DNA of 64,000 nt from Pseudomonas sp. ADAK18 (GTDB lineage: Bacteria; Pseudomonadota; Gammaproteobacteria; Pseudomonadales; Pseudomonadaceae), in NCBI RefSeq assembly GCF_012935695.1, contig NZ_CP052859.1, positions 4,629,001 through 4,693,000 on the forward strand. Reading direction: 5' to 3'. Position numbers and translations under genes: made by a program. How positions within the stretch are numbered: the first letter of the stretch is position 1; every line of letters starts with the position of its first letter. The notes beneath the pieces are model-generated. The model was given only the letters and a program-made list of their open reading frames with translations. It was not told the DNA's origin and did not search any database. Positions 55,565 to 64,000 of this stretch are shown piece after piece.

Positions 55565-56017
55565 TTAGATAGCTTTAACGTCGATGATTTCAACATCAAA
55601 GGTCAAGGTTTTACCGGCCAACGGATGGTTGAAGTCGATGGTCACCTGGGCGTCGTCAAAGATTTTGACCACACCCGGCAGCTCGGTATTCGCCGCATCG
55701 TTGAAAATCACCAACAGGCCTTCCGACAACTCCATATCCTGGAACTGCGAACGCGGGATGATCTGTACGTTTTGCGGATTTGGCTGACCAAAAGCGTTTT
55801 CCGGCAGGATCTGCAGGTTGCGTTTGTCGCCAGCCTTGAAACCGAACAGTGCCGCTTCGAAACCCGGTAGCAGGTTGCCATCGCCGACCTTAAAGGTCGC
55901 CGGGGCCTTGTCGAAGGTGCTGTCGACCGTGTCACCGTTCTCCAGGCGCAGTGCGAAATGCAAGGTGACTTCCGTGTTCTGGCCGATGCGTTGCTCAGCC
56001 AATACCTGTTCAGTCAT
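55565..56017 (-). CDS. fkpB: FKBP-type peptidyl-prolyl isomerase FkpB (SlyD-like)
   Basis: 150 aa from ATG 56017. RLENGDTVDSTFD, LLPGFEAALFGFKAGDK and VTIDFNHPLAGKTLTFDVEI are family segments (IF domain in the middle). It lacks the His-rich tail of SlyD. Overlaps lspA by eight bases. Confidence 0.92.
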   Translation of the reverse strand: MTEQVLAEQRIGQNTEVTLHFALRLENGDTVDSTFDKAPATFKVGDGNLLPGFEAALFGFKAGDKRNLQILPENAFGQPNPQNVQIIPRSQFQDMELSEGLLVIFNDAANTELPGVVKIFDDAQVTIDFNHPLAGKTLTFDVEIIDVKAI

Positions 56018-56522
56018 GAACGGTTTCTCCGGTTTTCTTACTTTTGAACATATCCAACGCCAGCATGATTGCACCGACGGTGATGGCGCTGTCGGCAAAA
56101 TTGAACGCTGGGAAATACCAGCGGTTCTGCCAATGCACCAGAATGAAGTCGATCACATGGCCCAAGGCAATGCGGTCGTACAGATTGCCCAGCGCGCCAC
56201 CGAGCACCAGAGCCAACGCAACCGCCAGCCAGGTGTCATTACGGCCAAGACGCTTGAGCCAGACCACCAGCACCGCACTGACCACTACCGCAATCAGGGC
56301 AAACAGCCAACGCTGCCAGCCGGAGCTGTCAGCCAGGAAGCTGAAGGCAGCACCGGTGTTGTAAGCCAAGGTCCAGCTGAAGTAGTCAGGAATGACCACG
56401 ATCTGCTGATACATCGACAACGAGCCCTCGAAGTGAGCCTTGCTGAGCTGGTCAATGACCAGCACCAGCACGCTCAGTACGAGCCAGCCCAGACGTCCGA
56501 AACGACCGGCAGCATTAGGCAT
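56010..56522 (-). CDS. lspA: Lipoprotein signal peptidase LspA
   Basis: 170 aa, four membrane helices. Catalytic Asp residues in [11 protein letters not shown] and in FNFADSAI. It processes prolipoproteins such as BamD. Overlaps the end of ileS by eight bases. Confidence 0.95.
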   Translation of the reverse strand: MPNAAGRFGRLGWLVLSVLVLVIDQLSKAHFEGSLSMYQQIVVIPDYFSWTLAYNTGAAFSFLADSSGWQRWLFALIAVVVSAVLVVWLKRLGRNDTWLAVALALVLGGALGNLYDRIALGHVIDFILVHWQNRWYFPAFNFADSAITVGAIMLALDMFKSKKTGETVHD

Positions 56523-59346
56523 AGTGACGAACCTCGCCAGCGCCGCTGATGTTGTCGACGCAACGACCGCAGATTTCCGGGTGCTCAGGATTCACGCCAA
56601 CGTCTTCACGGCAGTGCCAGCAGCGGGCGCACTTGGCGAAGGCCGACTTGACCACTTTGAGCTTCAGGCCCGGCACTTCGGTAGCCACCGCATCGGCCGG
56701 AGCCTGGACGAATGGCGCCAGGCTGGCAGTCGAAGTGATCAAGACAAAGCGCAGCTCATTACTCAACTTGGCCAGGTCGGCGGTCAGGCCCTCCTCAGCA
56801 AACAACGTAACTTCGGCCTGCAGGTTGCCGCCAACGGCCTTGGCCGCACGCTGGTTCTCCAGCTCCTTGTTCACGGCGACCTTGACGGCCATCACGCCTT
56901 CCCAGTACTCGCGCCCCAGCTCGAAGTCAGCCGGCAGTTCGGTCAGGCCTTCGTACCAGGTATTGAGCATGACGGACTCGTTACGCTCACCCGGCAGGTA
57001 TTCCCACAGCTCATCTGCGGTGAAAGCCAGGATCGGAGCAATCCAGCGCACCAGCGCTTCGGAGATGTGATACAGCGCGGTCTGCGCCGAACGGCGGGCC
57101 TTGCTGTTGGCGCCGGTGGTGTACTGGCGGTCCTTGATGATGTCGAGGTAGAAACCACCCAACTCCTGCACGCAGAAGTTATGGATCTTCGAGTAGACGT
57201 TCCAGAAACGGTATTCGCCGTAGTGCTCTTGCAACTCGCGCTGCAGCAACAAGGTACGGTCCACGGCCCAACGATCCAGGGCGAGCATGTCCTCGGCCGG
57301 CAGGATGTCAGTGGCCGGGTTGAAGCCGGTCAGGTTCGACAGCATGAAACGTGCGGTGTTACGGATACGGCGGTAGGCGTCAGCGCTACGCTGCAGGATC
57401 TGCTCGGACACGGCCATCTCGCCCGAGTAATCGGTAGAGGCGACCCACAAGCGCATGATGTCGGCACCGAGCGTGTCGTTGACCTTTTGCGGAGCGATCA
57501 CGTTGCCTAGGGACTTGGACATCTTGCGGCCGTTTTCGTCGACGGTGAAACCGTGGGTCAGCAGTTCGCGGTACGGTGCGTGATCGTCGATGGCGCAACC
57601 GGTCAACAAGGACGAGTGGAACCAGCCGCGGTGTTGATCCGAACCTTCCAGGTACAGGTCGGCGCGAGGACCGGTTTCGTGGCCCATTGGGTGCGAACCG
57701 CGCAGTACGTGCCAATGCGTGGTACCCGAGTCGAACCAGACGTCGAGGGTGTCACTGATTTTGTCGTACAGCGGCGCTTCGTCGCCGAGCAGCTCGGCAG
57801 CGTCCAACTTGAACCAGGCTTCGATGCCTTCCTGTTCAACACGCTGGGCCACAACTTCCATCAATTCGACGGTGCGCGGGTGCAGTTCGCCGCTTTCCTT
57901 GTTCAGGAAGAACGGGATCGGCACACCCCAGTTGCGCTGGCGGGAAATGCACCAGTCCGGACGGTTGGCGATCATCGAGTGCAGGCGCGCTTGGCCCCAG
58001 GCCGGGACAAACTGGGTATCTTCGATGGCCTTGAGCGCGCGTTTGCGCAGGGTTTCGCCGCTGGTCGGCTCTTTGTCCATGCCGATAAACCACTGCGCGG
58101 TAGCGCGGTAGATCAACGGGGTCTTGTGGCGCCAGCAGTGCATGTAGCTGTGGCTAATGGTTTCGGTGTGCAACAACGCGCCGACTTCCGACAATTTGTC
58201 GATGATCGCCGGGTTGGCCTTGAAGATGAACTGGCCACCGAAGAACTCCAGCGATGGCGCGTACACGCCATTGCTTTGCACCGGGTTGAGGATGTCATCG
58301 TTGACCATGCCATAAGCCTTGCAGGTCACAAAGTCGTCCACGCCATAGGCAGGCGAGGAGTGAACCACACCGGTACCAGCACCCAGTTCGACGTAATCAG
58401 CCAGGTACACCGGCGACAAACGGTCGTAGAACGGATGGCGGAAGTTGATCAGCTCCAGGGCCGAGCCGGTGGTGGTCGCAATCACCGAACCTTGCAGGTT
58501 GTAGCGGCTCAGGCACGACTCAACCATCTCTTCTGCCAGTACCAGCAGCTTGTCACCGACATCCACCAGGGCATAGGTGAATTCCGGATGTACGTTCAGC
58601 GCCTGGTTGGCCGGGATGGTCCACGGGGTGGTGGTCCAGATCACGATGGAGGCTGGCTTGGCCAAGCTCGCCAGACCGAAGGCTTGCGCCAGCTTGGCTT
58701 CGTCAGCGATCGGGAAGGCCACGTCGATGGTTGAGGACTTCTTGTCTTCGTATTCCACTTCCGCTTCAGCCAGGGCCGAACCGCAGTCAAAGCACCAGTT
58801 CACAGGTTTCAAGCCCTTGAACACGAAACCGCCCTTGACGATTTCGGCCAAGGCACGGATTTCACCGGCCTCGTTCTTGAAGTCCATGGTCTTGTACGGG
58901 TTGGCCCAATCGCCCAACACACCCAGACGGATGAATTCGGACTTCTGCCCTTCGATCTGCTCGGTGGCATACGCACGGCACAACTCGCGAGTTTTGTCGG
59001 CGCCCAGGTTCTTGCCGTAGGTCACTTCGACTTTGTGTTCGATCGGCAGACCGTGGCAGTCCCAACCCGGGACATAAGGCGCGTCGAAACCCGAAAGGGT
59101 TTTCGAGCGGATAATCATGTCCTTCAGAATTTTGTTCAGTGCATGACCGATGTGAATCGTGCCGTTGGCATAAGGAGGGCCGTCGTGCAGGACGAATTTC
59201 GGACGATCCTTGCCAATCTCGCGCAACTTTCCGTACAGGCCAATACTGTCCCAGCGCTGCAGAATCTGCGGTTCGCGCTGTGGCAGGCCGGCCTTCATTG
59301 GGAAGGCGGTGTCCGGAAGGTTTAGCGTGGCTTTATAGTCGGTCAT
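56515..59346 (-). CDS. ileS: Isoleucyl-tRNA synthetase
   Basis: 943 aa class I synthetase. HIGH motif in GTIHIGHAL (near 63), KMSKS in [10 protein letters not shown] (near 605), editing CP1 domain in between and a C-terminal zinc site with CARCWHC and CGRC. Upstream of lspA as in E. coli and Pseudomonas. Confidence 0.98.
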   Translation of the reverse strand: MTDYKATLNLPDTAFPMKAGLPQREPQILQRWDSIGLYGKLREIGKDRPKFVLHDGPPYANGTIHIGHALNKILKDMIIRSKTLSGFDAPYVPGWDCHGLPIEHKVEVTYGKNLGADKTRELCRAYATEQIEGQKSEFIRLGVLGDWANPYKTMDFKNEAGEIRALAEIVKGGFVFKGLKPVNWCFDCGSALAEAEVEYEDKKSSTIDVAFPIADEAKLAQAFGLASLAKPASIVIWTTTPWTIPANQALNVHPEFTYALVDVGDKLLVLAEEMVESCLSRYNLQGSVIATTTGSALELINFRHPFYDRLSPVYLADYVELGAGTGVVHSSPAYGVDDFVTCKAYGMVNDDILNPVQSNGVYAPSLEFFGGQFIFKANPAIIDKLSEVGALLHTETISHSYMHCWRHKTPLIYRATAQWFIGMDKEPTSGETLRKRALKAIEDTQFVPAWGQARLHSMIANRPDWCISRQRNWGVPIPFFLNKESGELHPRTVELMEVVAQRVEQEGIEAWFKLDAAELLGDEAPLYDKISDTLDVWFDSGTTHWHVLRGSHPMGHETGPRADLYLEGSDQHRGWFHSSLLTGCAIDDHAPYRELLTHGFTVDENGRKMSKSLGNVIAPQKVNDTLGADIMRLWVASTDYSGEMAVSEQILQRSADAYRRIRNTARFMLSNLTGFNPATDILPAEDMLALDRWAVDRTLLLQRELQEHYGEYRFWNVYSKIHNFCVQELGGFYLDIIKDRQYTTGANSKARRSAQTALYHISEALVRWIAPILAFTADELWEYLPGERNESVMLNTWYEGLTELPADFELGREYWEGVMAVKVAVNKELENQRAAKAVGGNLQAEVTLFAEEGLTADLAKLSNELRFVLITSTASLAPFVQAPADAVATEVPGLKLKVVKSAFAKCARCWHCREDVGVNPEHPEICGRCVDNISGAGEVRHYA

Positions 59347-59359
59347 TTAAGGCTCTTCA

Positions 59360-60298
59360 TTAGCGATGGGCGCTAGGTGCGGCTAGTGCACGGGCGGCGG
59401 CGACATCCGCATTGATCGCCGTTTTCAACGCCTCCAGAGAGGCGAAACGCTGCTCTTCACGCAGCTTTTGGTGGAAAACCACCGTCAAACGCCGGTCATA
59501 CAAATCCCCGGCAAAATCCAAAAGGTGAACCTCCAGGTGGGCCTTGCCATCACCTGCAACCGTGGGTCTGACGCCTATATTGGCGACTCCTGGCCACGAT
59601 TGGCCGTCGATGTCGACACTCACCAGGTAAACCCCAGTCAGTGGCACGCGACGGCGCTTGAGTTGCACGTTGGCCGTTGGCGTGCCCAATTGGCGCGCCA
59701 GCTTCTGACCGTGCAAAACCCGCCCGGCAATCCGGAACGGGCGACCGAGCAAACGCTCGGCCAAGTCGAAGTCGGCAGCGGCCAGTGCATTACGCACCTG
59801 GGTACTGCTCACGCGCAGGCCGTCCAGTTCGACGGTTTGCGCGGCTTCGACAGTAAAACCTTGAGTCACGCCGGCCTGTTGCAGGAAGTCAAAGCCTCCT
59901 ATCCGGTCACAGCCAAAGCGGAAGTCGTCACCGACCTCCAAGTGCTGCACACCAAGGCCATCCACCAAAATGCGGTCAACGAACTCGGCGGCACTGAGAC
60001 TGCGCAAACGTTGGTTGAAGGCCAGGCACAAGACACGGTCCACGCCCTCTTCTGCCAGCAACTGCAACTTGTCTCGCAAGCGCGCCAAACGTGCCGGCGC
60101 TGTCTCCGGGGTGAAGAATTCACGGGGTTGTGGCTCAAAAATCACCACGCAGCTGGGCACGCCCAACTCAACCGCACGCTCACGCAGCCGGGCCAGGATA
60201 GCCTGGTGACCACGGTGAACACCGTCAAAGTTGCCAATAGTGGCGACGCAGCCCCGATGCTCAGGGCGCAGGTTGTGGAGACCTCGAACCAGCTGCAT
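59360..60298 (-). CDS. ribF: Bifunctional riboflavin kinase / FAD synthetase RibF
   Basis: 312 aa from ATG 60298 (MQLVRGLHNL). The N-terminal nucleotidyltransferase carries GNFDGVHRGHQ; the C-terminal kinase has GTPTANVQLKRR (near 205). Makes FMN and FAD. In the ribF-ileS-lspA-fkpB-ispH operon. Confidence 0.95.
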   Translation of the reverse strand: MQLVRGLHNLRPEHRGCVATIGNFDGVHRGHQAILARLRERAVELGVPSCVVIFEPQPREFFTPETAPARLARLRDKLQLLAEEGVDRVLCLAFNQRLRSLSAAEFVDRILVDGLGVQHLEVGDDFRFGCDRIGGFDFLQQAGVTQGFTVEAAQTVELDGLRVSSTQVRNALAAADFDLAERLLGRPFRIAGRVLHGQKLARQLGTPTANVQLKRRRVPLTGVYLVSVDIDGQSWPGVANIGVRPTVAGDGKAHLEVHLLDFAGDLYDRRLTVVFHQKLREEQRFASLEALKTAINADVAAARALAAPSAHR

Positions 60299-60416
60299 AA
60301 CGCGCTTCTTGCTCATAAAGTGGTCGATTATAACCACACCCGGCCCAGGACGACAGGCAACAGCGCAGGCCAATTGCTCGAATCGATAAAACAACCGTCT
60401 TATCGACGAAAACTCC

Positions 60417-61955
60417 TTAACTCAGCGACTTGCGATTGAAATCCCGCAAACGGAAGCCCATCAGCAGCAACATCCCGAAGTACACCACCACCCCGGCGAC
60501 CACCAATGCTCCCAGGCGCATGAATCGCTCCAGCATATGGCCTTGATCCCAAGCCGGCATCAGGTGCATCAGCCCCAGCAGCACAGCCGACATCATCGCC
60601 ACCGCCACCAGCAGCTTGAGGGCAAACAGGCCCCAGCCCGGCTGAGGCTGGAACATCTGCTGTTTACGCAGTTGATAAAACAGCAAGCCCGCGTTGATGC
60701 AAGCGCCAACACTGATGGCCAATGCCAGGCCGGCATGCGCCAAAGGACCGATAAATACCAGGTTGAGCAGTTGCGTGACGATCAAAGTGAAAATTGCGAT
60801 TTTCACCGGCGTACGAATGTTTTGCTGGGCATAAAAGCCCGGCGCCAAGACCTTGATCACGATGATGCCCAGCAGACCAATGGAGTAGGCGATCAGGGCA
60901 CGCTGGGTCATCGAGGCATCAAACGCGCTGAATTGACCGTACTGGAACAACGAAACGGTCAACGGCTCGGCCAGGATTCCCAGGGCCAGGGAGCACGGCA
61001 GCACCAGCACAAAACACAGGCGCAGGCCCCAATCGAGAATTCGCGAATACTCGTGACGATCTTTACTGGCGTAGGTGCGAGACAGCGTCGGCAGCAAAAT
61101 AGTACCCAGGGCCACGCCCAGAACGCCGGACGGCAACTCCATCAGACGGTCGGCGTAGTACATCCAGGACACCGAACCCGAAACCAGCAACGAGGCGAAA
61201 GCCGTGTTGATGATCAGCGAAATCTGACTGACGGAAACACCGAGAATCGCCGGCAGCATGTTTCTCATCACGCGCCAGACCCCGGCGTCCTTGAGGTTCA
61301 GGCGTGGCAGCACGAGCATGCCGATCTTTTTCAGGTGCGGCAGCTGGTACAGCAGTTGCGCCAAACCTCCGGCCAGTACCGCCCACCCCAAGGCCATGAC
61401 CGGCGGATCAAAATACGGCGTGAGAAACAGCGCAAAAATAATCATGCTGACGTTAAGCAAGGTCGGCACGAACGCCGGCACCGAGAAACGGTTCCAGGTA
61501 TTGAGGATCGCGCCCGCCAGGGACGACAGGGAAATCAGCAAGATATAAGGAAACGTCACCCGCAAGAGATCGGCGGTCAGGGCGAATTTTTCCGGCGTAT
61601 TGGCAAAACCGGGGGCGGTCGCCCAAATCACCCAAGGCGCCGCGAGCATGCCGGCAATCGTCACCAGCATCAGAACCAGGGTCAGCAAACCCGAAACGTA
61701 GGCAATAAAGGTGCGGGTCGCCTCCTCGCCCTGCTGGGCCTTGTACTCCGCCAGAATCGGCACAAAAGCCTGGGAAAACGCCCCCTCGGCGAAGATTCGC
61801 CGCAACAGGTTGGGCAATTTGAAGGCAATGAAGAAAGCATCCGTGGCCATGCTGGCGCCGAAAATACGTGCCAGCAGCGTGTCACGCACGAACCCAAGAA
61901 CCCGGGAAATCATGGTGATGGAGCTGACAGCGGCCAACGATTTGAGCAGATTCAT
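60417..61955 (-). CDS. murJ: Lipid II flippase MurJ
   Basis: 512 aa with about 14 membrane helices (MOP superfamily). Start segment [25 protein letters not shown] is typical. Essential for peptidoglycan precursor export. Divergent from rpsT. Confidence 0.96.
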   Translation of the reverse strand: MNLLKSLAAVSSITMISRVLGFVRDTLLARIFGASMATDAFFIAFKLPNLLRRIFAEGAFSQAFVPILAEYKAQQGEEATRTFIAYVSGLLTLVLMLVTIAGMLAAPWVIWATAPGFANTPEKFALTADLLRVTFPYILLISLSSLAGAILNTWNRFSVPAFVPTLLNVSMIIFALFLTPYFDPPVMALGWAVLAGGLAQLLYQLPHLKKIGMLVLPRLNLKDAGVWRVMRNMLPAILGVSVSQISLIINTAFASLLVSGSVSWMYYADRLMELPSGVLGVALGTILLPTLSRTYASKDRHEYSRILDWGLRLCFVLVLPCSLALGILAEPLTVSLFQYGQFSAFDASMTQRALIAYSIGLLGIIVIKVLAPGFYAQQNIRTPVKIAIFTLIVTQLLNLVFIGPLAHAGLALAISVGACINAGLLFYQLRKQQMFQPQPGWGLFALKLLVAVAMMSAVLLGLMHLMPAWDQGHMLERFMRLGALVVAGVVVYFGMLLLMGFRLRDFNRKSLS

Positions 61956-62126
61956 TGAAAGAGTTTTTGCCTATAGATAAAGAGCAGGCGAACAAAGCGC
62001 CCACATATGCGATACTCCGCGCCTGCAACAGCACAGAGCCAAAGCTCGCGAGTTTACAGGTCAAGCGCCGGAAATAAATCACCCGCCTCTTAAGATCGAC
62101 CACTCAGCAGTTCGCATCAGCCGCCC

Positions 62127-62155
62127 TTGACAAGACTTCAACTCATCGGCATGAT
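62127..62155 (+). promoter_or_regulatory. Putative rpsT promoter
   Basis: TTGACA at 62127-62132 and CATGAT at 62150-62155 with a 17 bp spacer, 54 bp before the rpsT start. Confidence 0.55.
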
Positions 62156-62208
62156 TCGCGGCCTATTTTGTTTGCTATTTCCTAAAAAGTCTTTCGAGGA
62201 GCTCGACG

Positions 62209-62487
62209 GTGGCCAACACACCTTCCGCCAAAAAACGTGCAAAACAGGCTGAGAAGCGTCGCAGCCACAACGCCAGCCTGCGTTCCATGGTTCGTACCTA
62301 CATCAAGAATGTAGTTAAAGCCATTGACGCAAAAGACGCTGAAAAAGCTCAAGCTGCTTACGTTCTGGCCGTGCCAGTTATCGACCGTATGGCCGATAAA
62401 GGCATCATCCACAAGAACAAAGCTGCTCGCCATAAAGGTCGTCTGAATGGCCACATCAAGGCTCTGAACCTTGCTGCTGCAGCCTAA
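62209..62487 (+). CDS. rpsT: 30S ribosomal protein S20
   Basis: 92 aa, lysine/arginine/alanine-rich ([20 protein letters not shown]). The GTG start at 62209 follows GAGGAGC; non-ATG starts of rpsT are known to matter for autoregulation in E. coli. A strong terminator follows. Confidence 0.97.
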   Translation: MANTPSAKKRAKQAEKRRSHNASLRSMVRTYIKNVVKAIDAKDAEKAQAAYVLAVPVIDRMADKGIIHKNKAARHKGRLNGHIKALNLAAAA

Positions 62488-62501
62488 GCGATAAGCTTGT
62501 T

Positions 62502-62529
62502 AAAAAACCGACCCTAGGGTCGGTTTTTT
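62502..62529. terminator. Terminator of rpsT
   Basis: AAAAAA-CCGACCC-TA-GGGTCGG-TTTTTT, 14 bp after the stop codon; symmetric, so it can also act for the convergent transcript. Confidence 0.92.
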
Positions 62530-62563
62530 ATTGCCTGCAATTTTATAGGCACCCCAAAACAAA

Positions 62564-62591
62564 TGTGGGAGCGGGCTTGCTCGCCCCCACA
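62564..62591. repeat. REP-like hairpin
   Basis: TGTGGGAGCGGGC-TT-GCTCGCCCCCACA inverted repeat between rpsT and creA, of the P. fluorescens REP type. Confidence 0.75.
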
Positions 62592-62615
62592 TACAGCAGA
62601 GCAGCGCTGTCGAGC

Positions 62616-63080
62616 CTATTGCGCAGTCGGCCACGGCAAGATCGGAATCGCCGTCACCGCATTCTGCGGACTGCCTTCGATCAAGCGATCGCTATAGACC
62701 AGATAAACCAGCGTATTGCGCTTCTTGTCGAGGAACCGCACCACCTGCATAGTCTTGAACACTAGGGACGTGCGCTCCTTGAATACCTCGTCACCATCCT
62801 TCAATTCACCCTTGAAGCGAATCGGCCCCACCTGACGACAGGCAATCGATGCCTCAGCGCGATCCTCAGCCAGACCGAGACCACCCTTCACCCCGCCCGT
62901 CTTGGCGCGAGACAGGTAGCAAGTCACGCCATCCACCTTCGGATCATCAAAGGCCTCAACCACAATCCGATCATTGGGGCCGACAAACTTGAACACCGTC
63001 GACACCTGACCAATCTCTTCAGCAGACGCCAACAACGGCATCGCCAGCAGCAACCCGAGCAACCCCTTAATTACGCGCAT
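62616..63080 (-). CDS. creA: CreA family periplasmic protein
   Basis: 154 aa. Signal peptide ([18 protein letters not shown]), then [33 protein letters not shown], the CreA signature, and a Cys pair. Function unknown. Conserved neighbour of rpsT and proB. Confidence 0.92.
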   Translation of the reverse strand: MRVIKGLLGLLLAMPLLASAEEIGQVSTVFKFVGPNDRIVVEAFDDPKVDGVTCYLSRAKTGGVKGGLGLAEDRAEASIACRQVGPIRFKGELKDGDEVFKERTSLVFKTMQVVRFLDKKRNTLVYLVYSDRLIEGSPQNAVTAIPILPWPTAQ

Positions 63081-63096
63081 CGAGACTTCCCTTCAC

Positions 63097-64000
63097 TTAA
63101 ACCAGAATCAGGTTATCCCGGTGAACCAACTCCGGCTCTGCCATATAACCCAACAAACCGACAATCGCCTCGGACGACTGCCCAATAATTTTCTGCGCCT
63201 CAAGCGCACTGTAGTTGGCCAGACCACGGGCAATCTCACGACCGTCCGGCGCCACGCACACCACCATTTCGCCACGACGGAAGCTGCCCTGGACCAACTT
63301 TACGCCCACTGGCAGCAGGCTTTTGTTGCCTTGGGACAACGCCGACACAGCCCCAGCATCCAGCACCAGAGTGCCGCGCGTCTGAAGATGCCCCGCCAGC
63401 CACTGCTTGCGCGCTGCCAGCATCCCGCGCTCAGGTGACAGCAGCGTACCGATACGCTCACCAGCCCTCAGGCGATCCAGCACTCGCTCAAGGCGACCAC
63501 CAACGATGATGGTGTGAGCGCCCGAGCGCGCCGCCAGCCGCGCCGCGCGCAGCTTGGTCTGCATACCACCTCGCCCCAATGCACCACCAACACTGCCGGC
63601 GACCGCATCCAGCGCCGGATCATCAGCACGCGCTTCATAAATAAGCTGAGCATCAGGGTTATTGCGCGGATCAGCGTCGAACATGCCGTCGCGATCCGTA
63701 AGGATCACCAGCAAATCAGCCTCGACAAGGTTGGCCACCAGCGCCGCCAAGGTGTCGTTGTCACCAAAACGGATTTCGTCGGTGACCACAGTGTCGTTCT
63801 CGTTGATCACCGGAATCACTTTCAGCTCGACCAGAGCACGCAAGGTACTGCGAGCATTGAGGTAGCGCTTGCGGTCGGACAGGTCATCATGGGTCAGCAG
63901 AATCTGCGCCGTATGGCGACCGTGCTCGGCAAAGCTGGATTCCCAGGCCTGCACCAAGCCCATCTGGCCAATGGCTGCAGCGGCCTGCAGCTCATGCATC
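63097..64000 (-). CDS. proB: Glutamate 5-kinase ProB (C-terminal part)
   Basis: At least 300 aa; the N terminus lies beyond the right edge. The kinase domain ([27 protein letters not shown]-like GRGGMQTK) is followed by a C-terminal PUA domain (from [18 protein letters not shown]). First step of proline synthesis; housekeeping partner of the chromosomal ProA, not of the ProA-like protein in the cluster (inference). Confidence 0.96.
   Translation of the reverse strand, partial: MHELQAAAAIGQMGLVQAWESSFAEHGRHTAQILLTHDDLSDRKRYLNARSTLRALVELKVIPVINENDTVVTDEIRFGDNDTLAALVANLVEADLLVILTDRDGMFDADPRNNPDAQLIYEARADDPALDAVAGSVGGALGRGGMQTKLRAARLAARSGAHTIIVGGRLERVLDRLRAGERIGTLLSPERGMLAARKQWLAGHLQTRGTLVLDAGAVSALSQGNKSLLPVGVKLVQGSFRRGEMVVCVAPDGREIARGLANYSALEAQKIIGQSSEAIVGLLGYMAEPELVHRDNLILV

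Noticed and set aside
60537..61958. 473-codon open frame opposite murJ
   Set aside because: Extremely Gln/Arg/His-rich without structure; antisense of a membrane protein gene.

Overview
The window is chromosomal DNA of a Pseudomonas, most likely of the P. fluorescens group. From about 10.4 kb to the right edge the gene order follows the conserved Pseudomonas block tRNA-Thr / pilin glycosyltransferase / pilA / pilC / pilD / coaE / yacG ... ndh / tRNAs / clpB / pgeF / rluD / bamD / thiO / minor pilins / ispH / fkpB / lspA / ileS / ribF / murJ / rpsT / creA / proB. The Cra-type fructose operator and the REP hairpins of the GTGGGAGC...GCTCCCAC type support the same placement. No phage, plasmid, insertion sequence or CRISPR array was seen.

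Layout. 0-2.9 kb: 5' part of the fructose PTS gene fruB, the LacI-type repressor fruR and a TatD-like hydrolase. 3-9.9 kb: a chemoreceptor, ampDE, a DUF1631 protein and nadC. 10.4-15.6 kb: tRNA-Thr, tfpO-pilA, then pilC-pilD-coaE-yacG; the assembly ATPase gene pilB is missing from its usual place. 15.6-17.1 kb: three small conserved genes.

17.2-40.7 kb is the main discovery target: 17 genes on the minus strand, mostly overlapping by a few bases, forming a biosynthetic cluster set into an otherwise housekeeping locus. Order of transcription: a two-module NRPS (C-A-T-C-A-T-TE), a carrier protein, an SDR, a ProA-like dehydrogenase, a second carrier, a TrpB2-like PLP enzyme, a BtrH-like Cys/His/Asp enzyme fused to a carrier, an AMP ligase, a BtrK-like PLP decarboxylase, a third carrier, two acyl-CoA-dehydrogenase-like flavoproteins, a phosphopantetheinyl transferase, a second BtrH-like enzyme, a stand-alone adenylation enzyme, a SerK/SbnI-like serine kinase, an MFS exporter and a MetC-like PLP lyase. 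I recognise no known product for this set. The inferred logic is carrier-bound amino acid chemistry (load, decarboxylate, desaturate, transfer), plus a serine -> O-phosphoserine -> beta-substituted alanine branch (SerK-like then TrpB2-like), both joined by the NRPS. Several enzymes carry changed catalytic residues: the TrpB2-like protein has Gly where the catalytic Glu should be, the SDR lacks the usual Ser, and the second flavoprotein lacks the usual Glu.

41.2-64 kb returns to conserved genes: a DUF1780 and a DUF3094 protein, ndh, a four-tRNA operon (Asn-Pro-Lys-Pro), clpB with a heat-shock-like promoter, pgeF, rluD, bamD, thiO, the minor pilins pilE/X/W/V with fimT but no pilY1 or pilSR, ispH, fkpB, lspA, ileS, ribF, murJ, rpsT, creA and the 3' part of proB.
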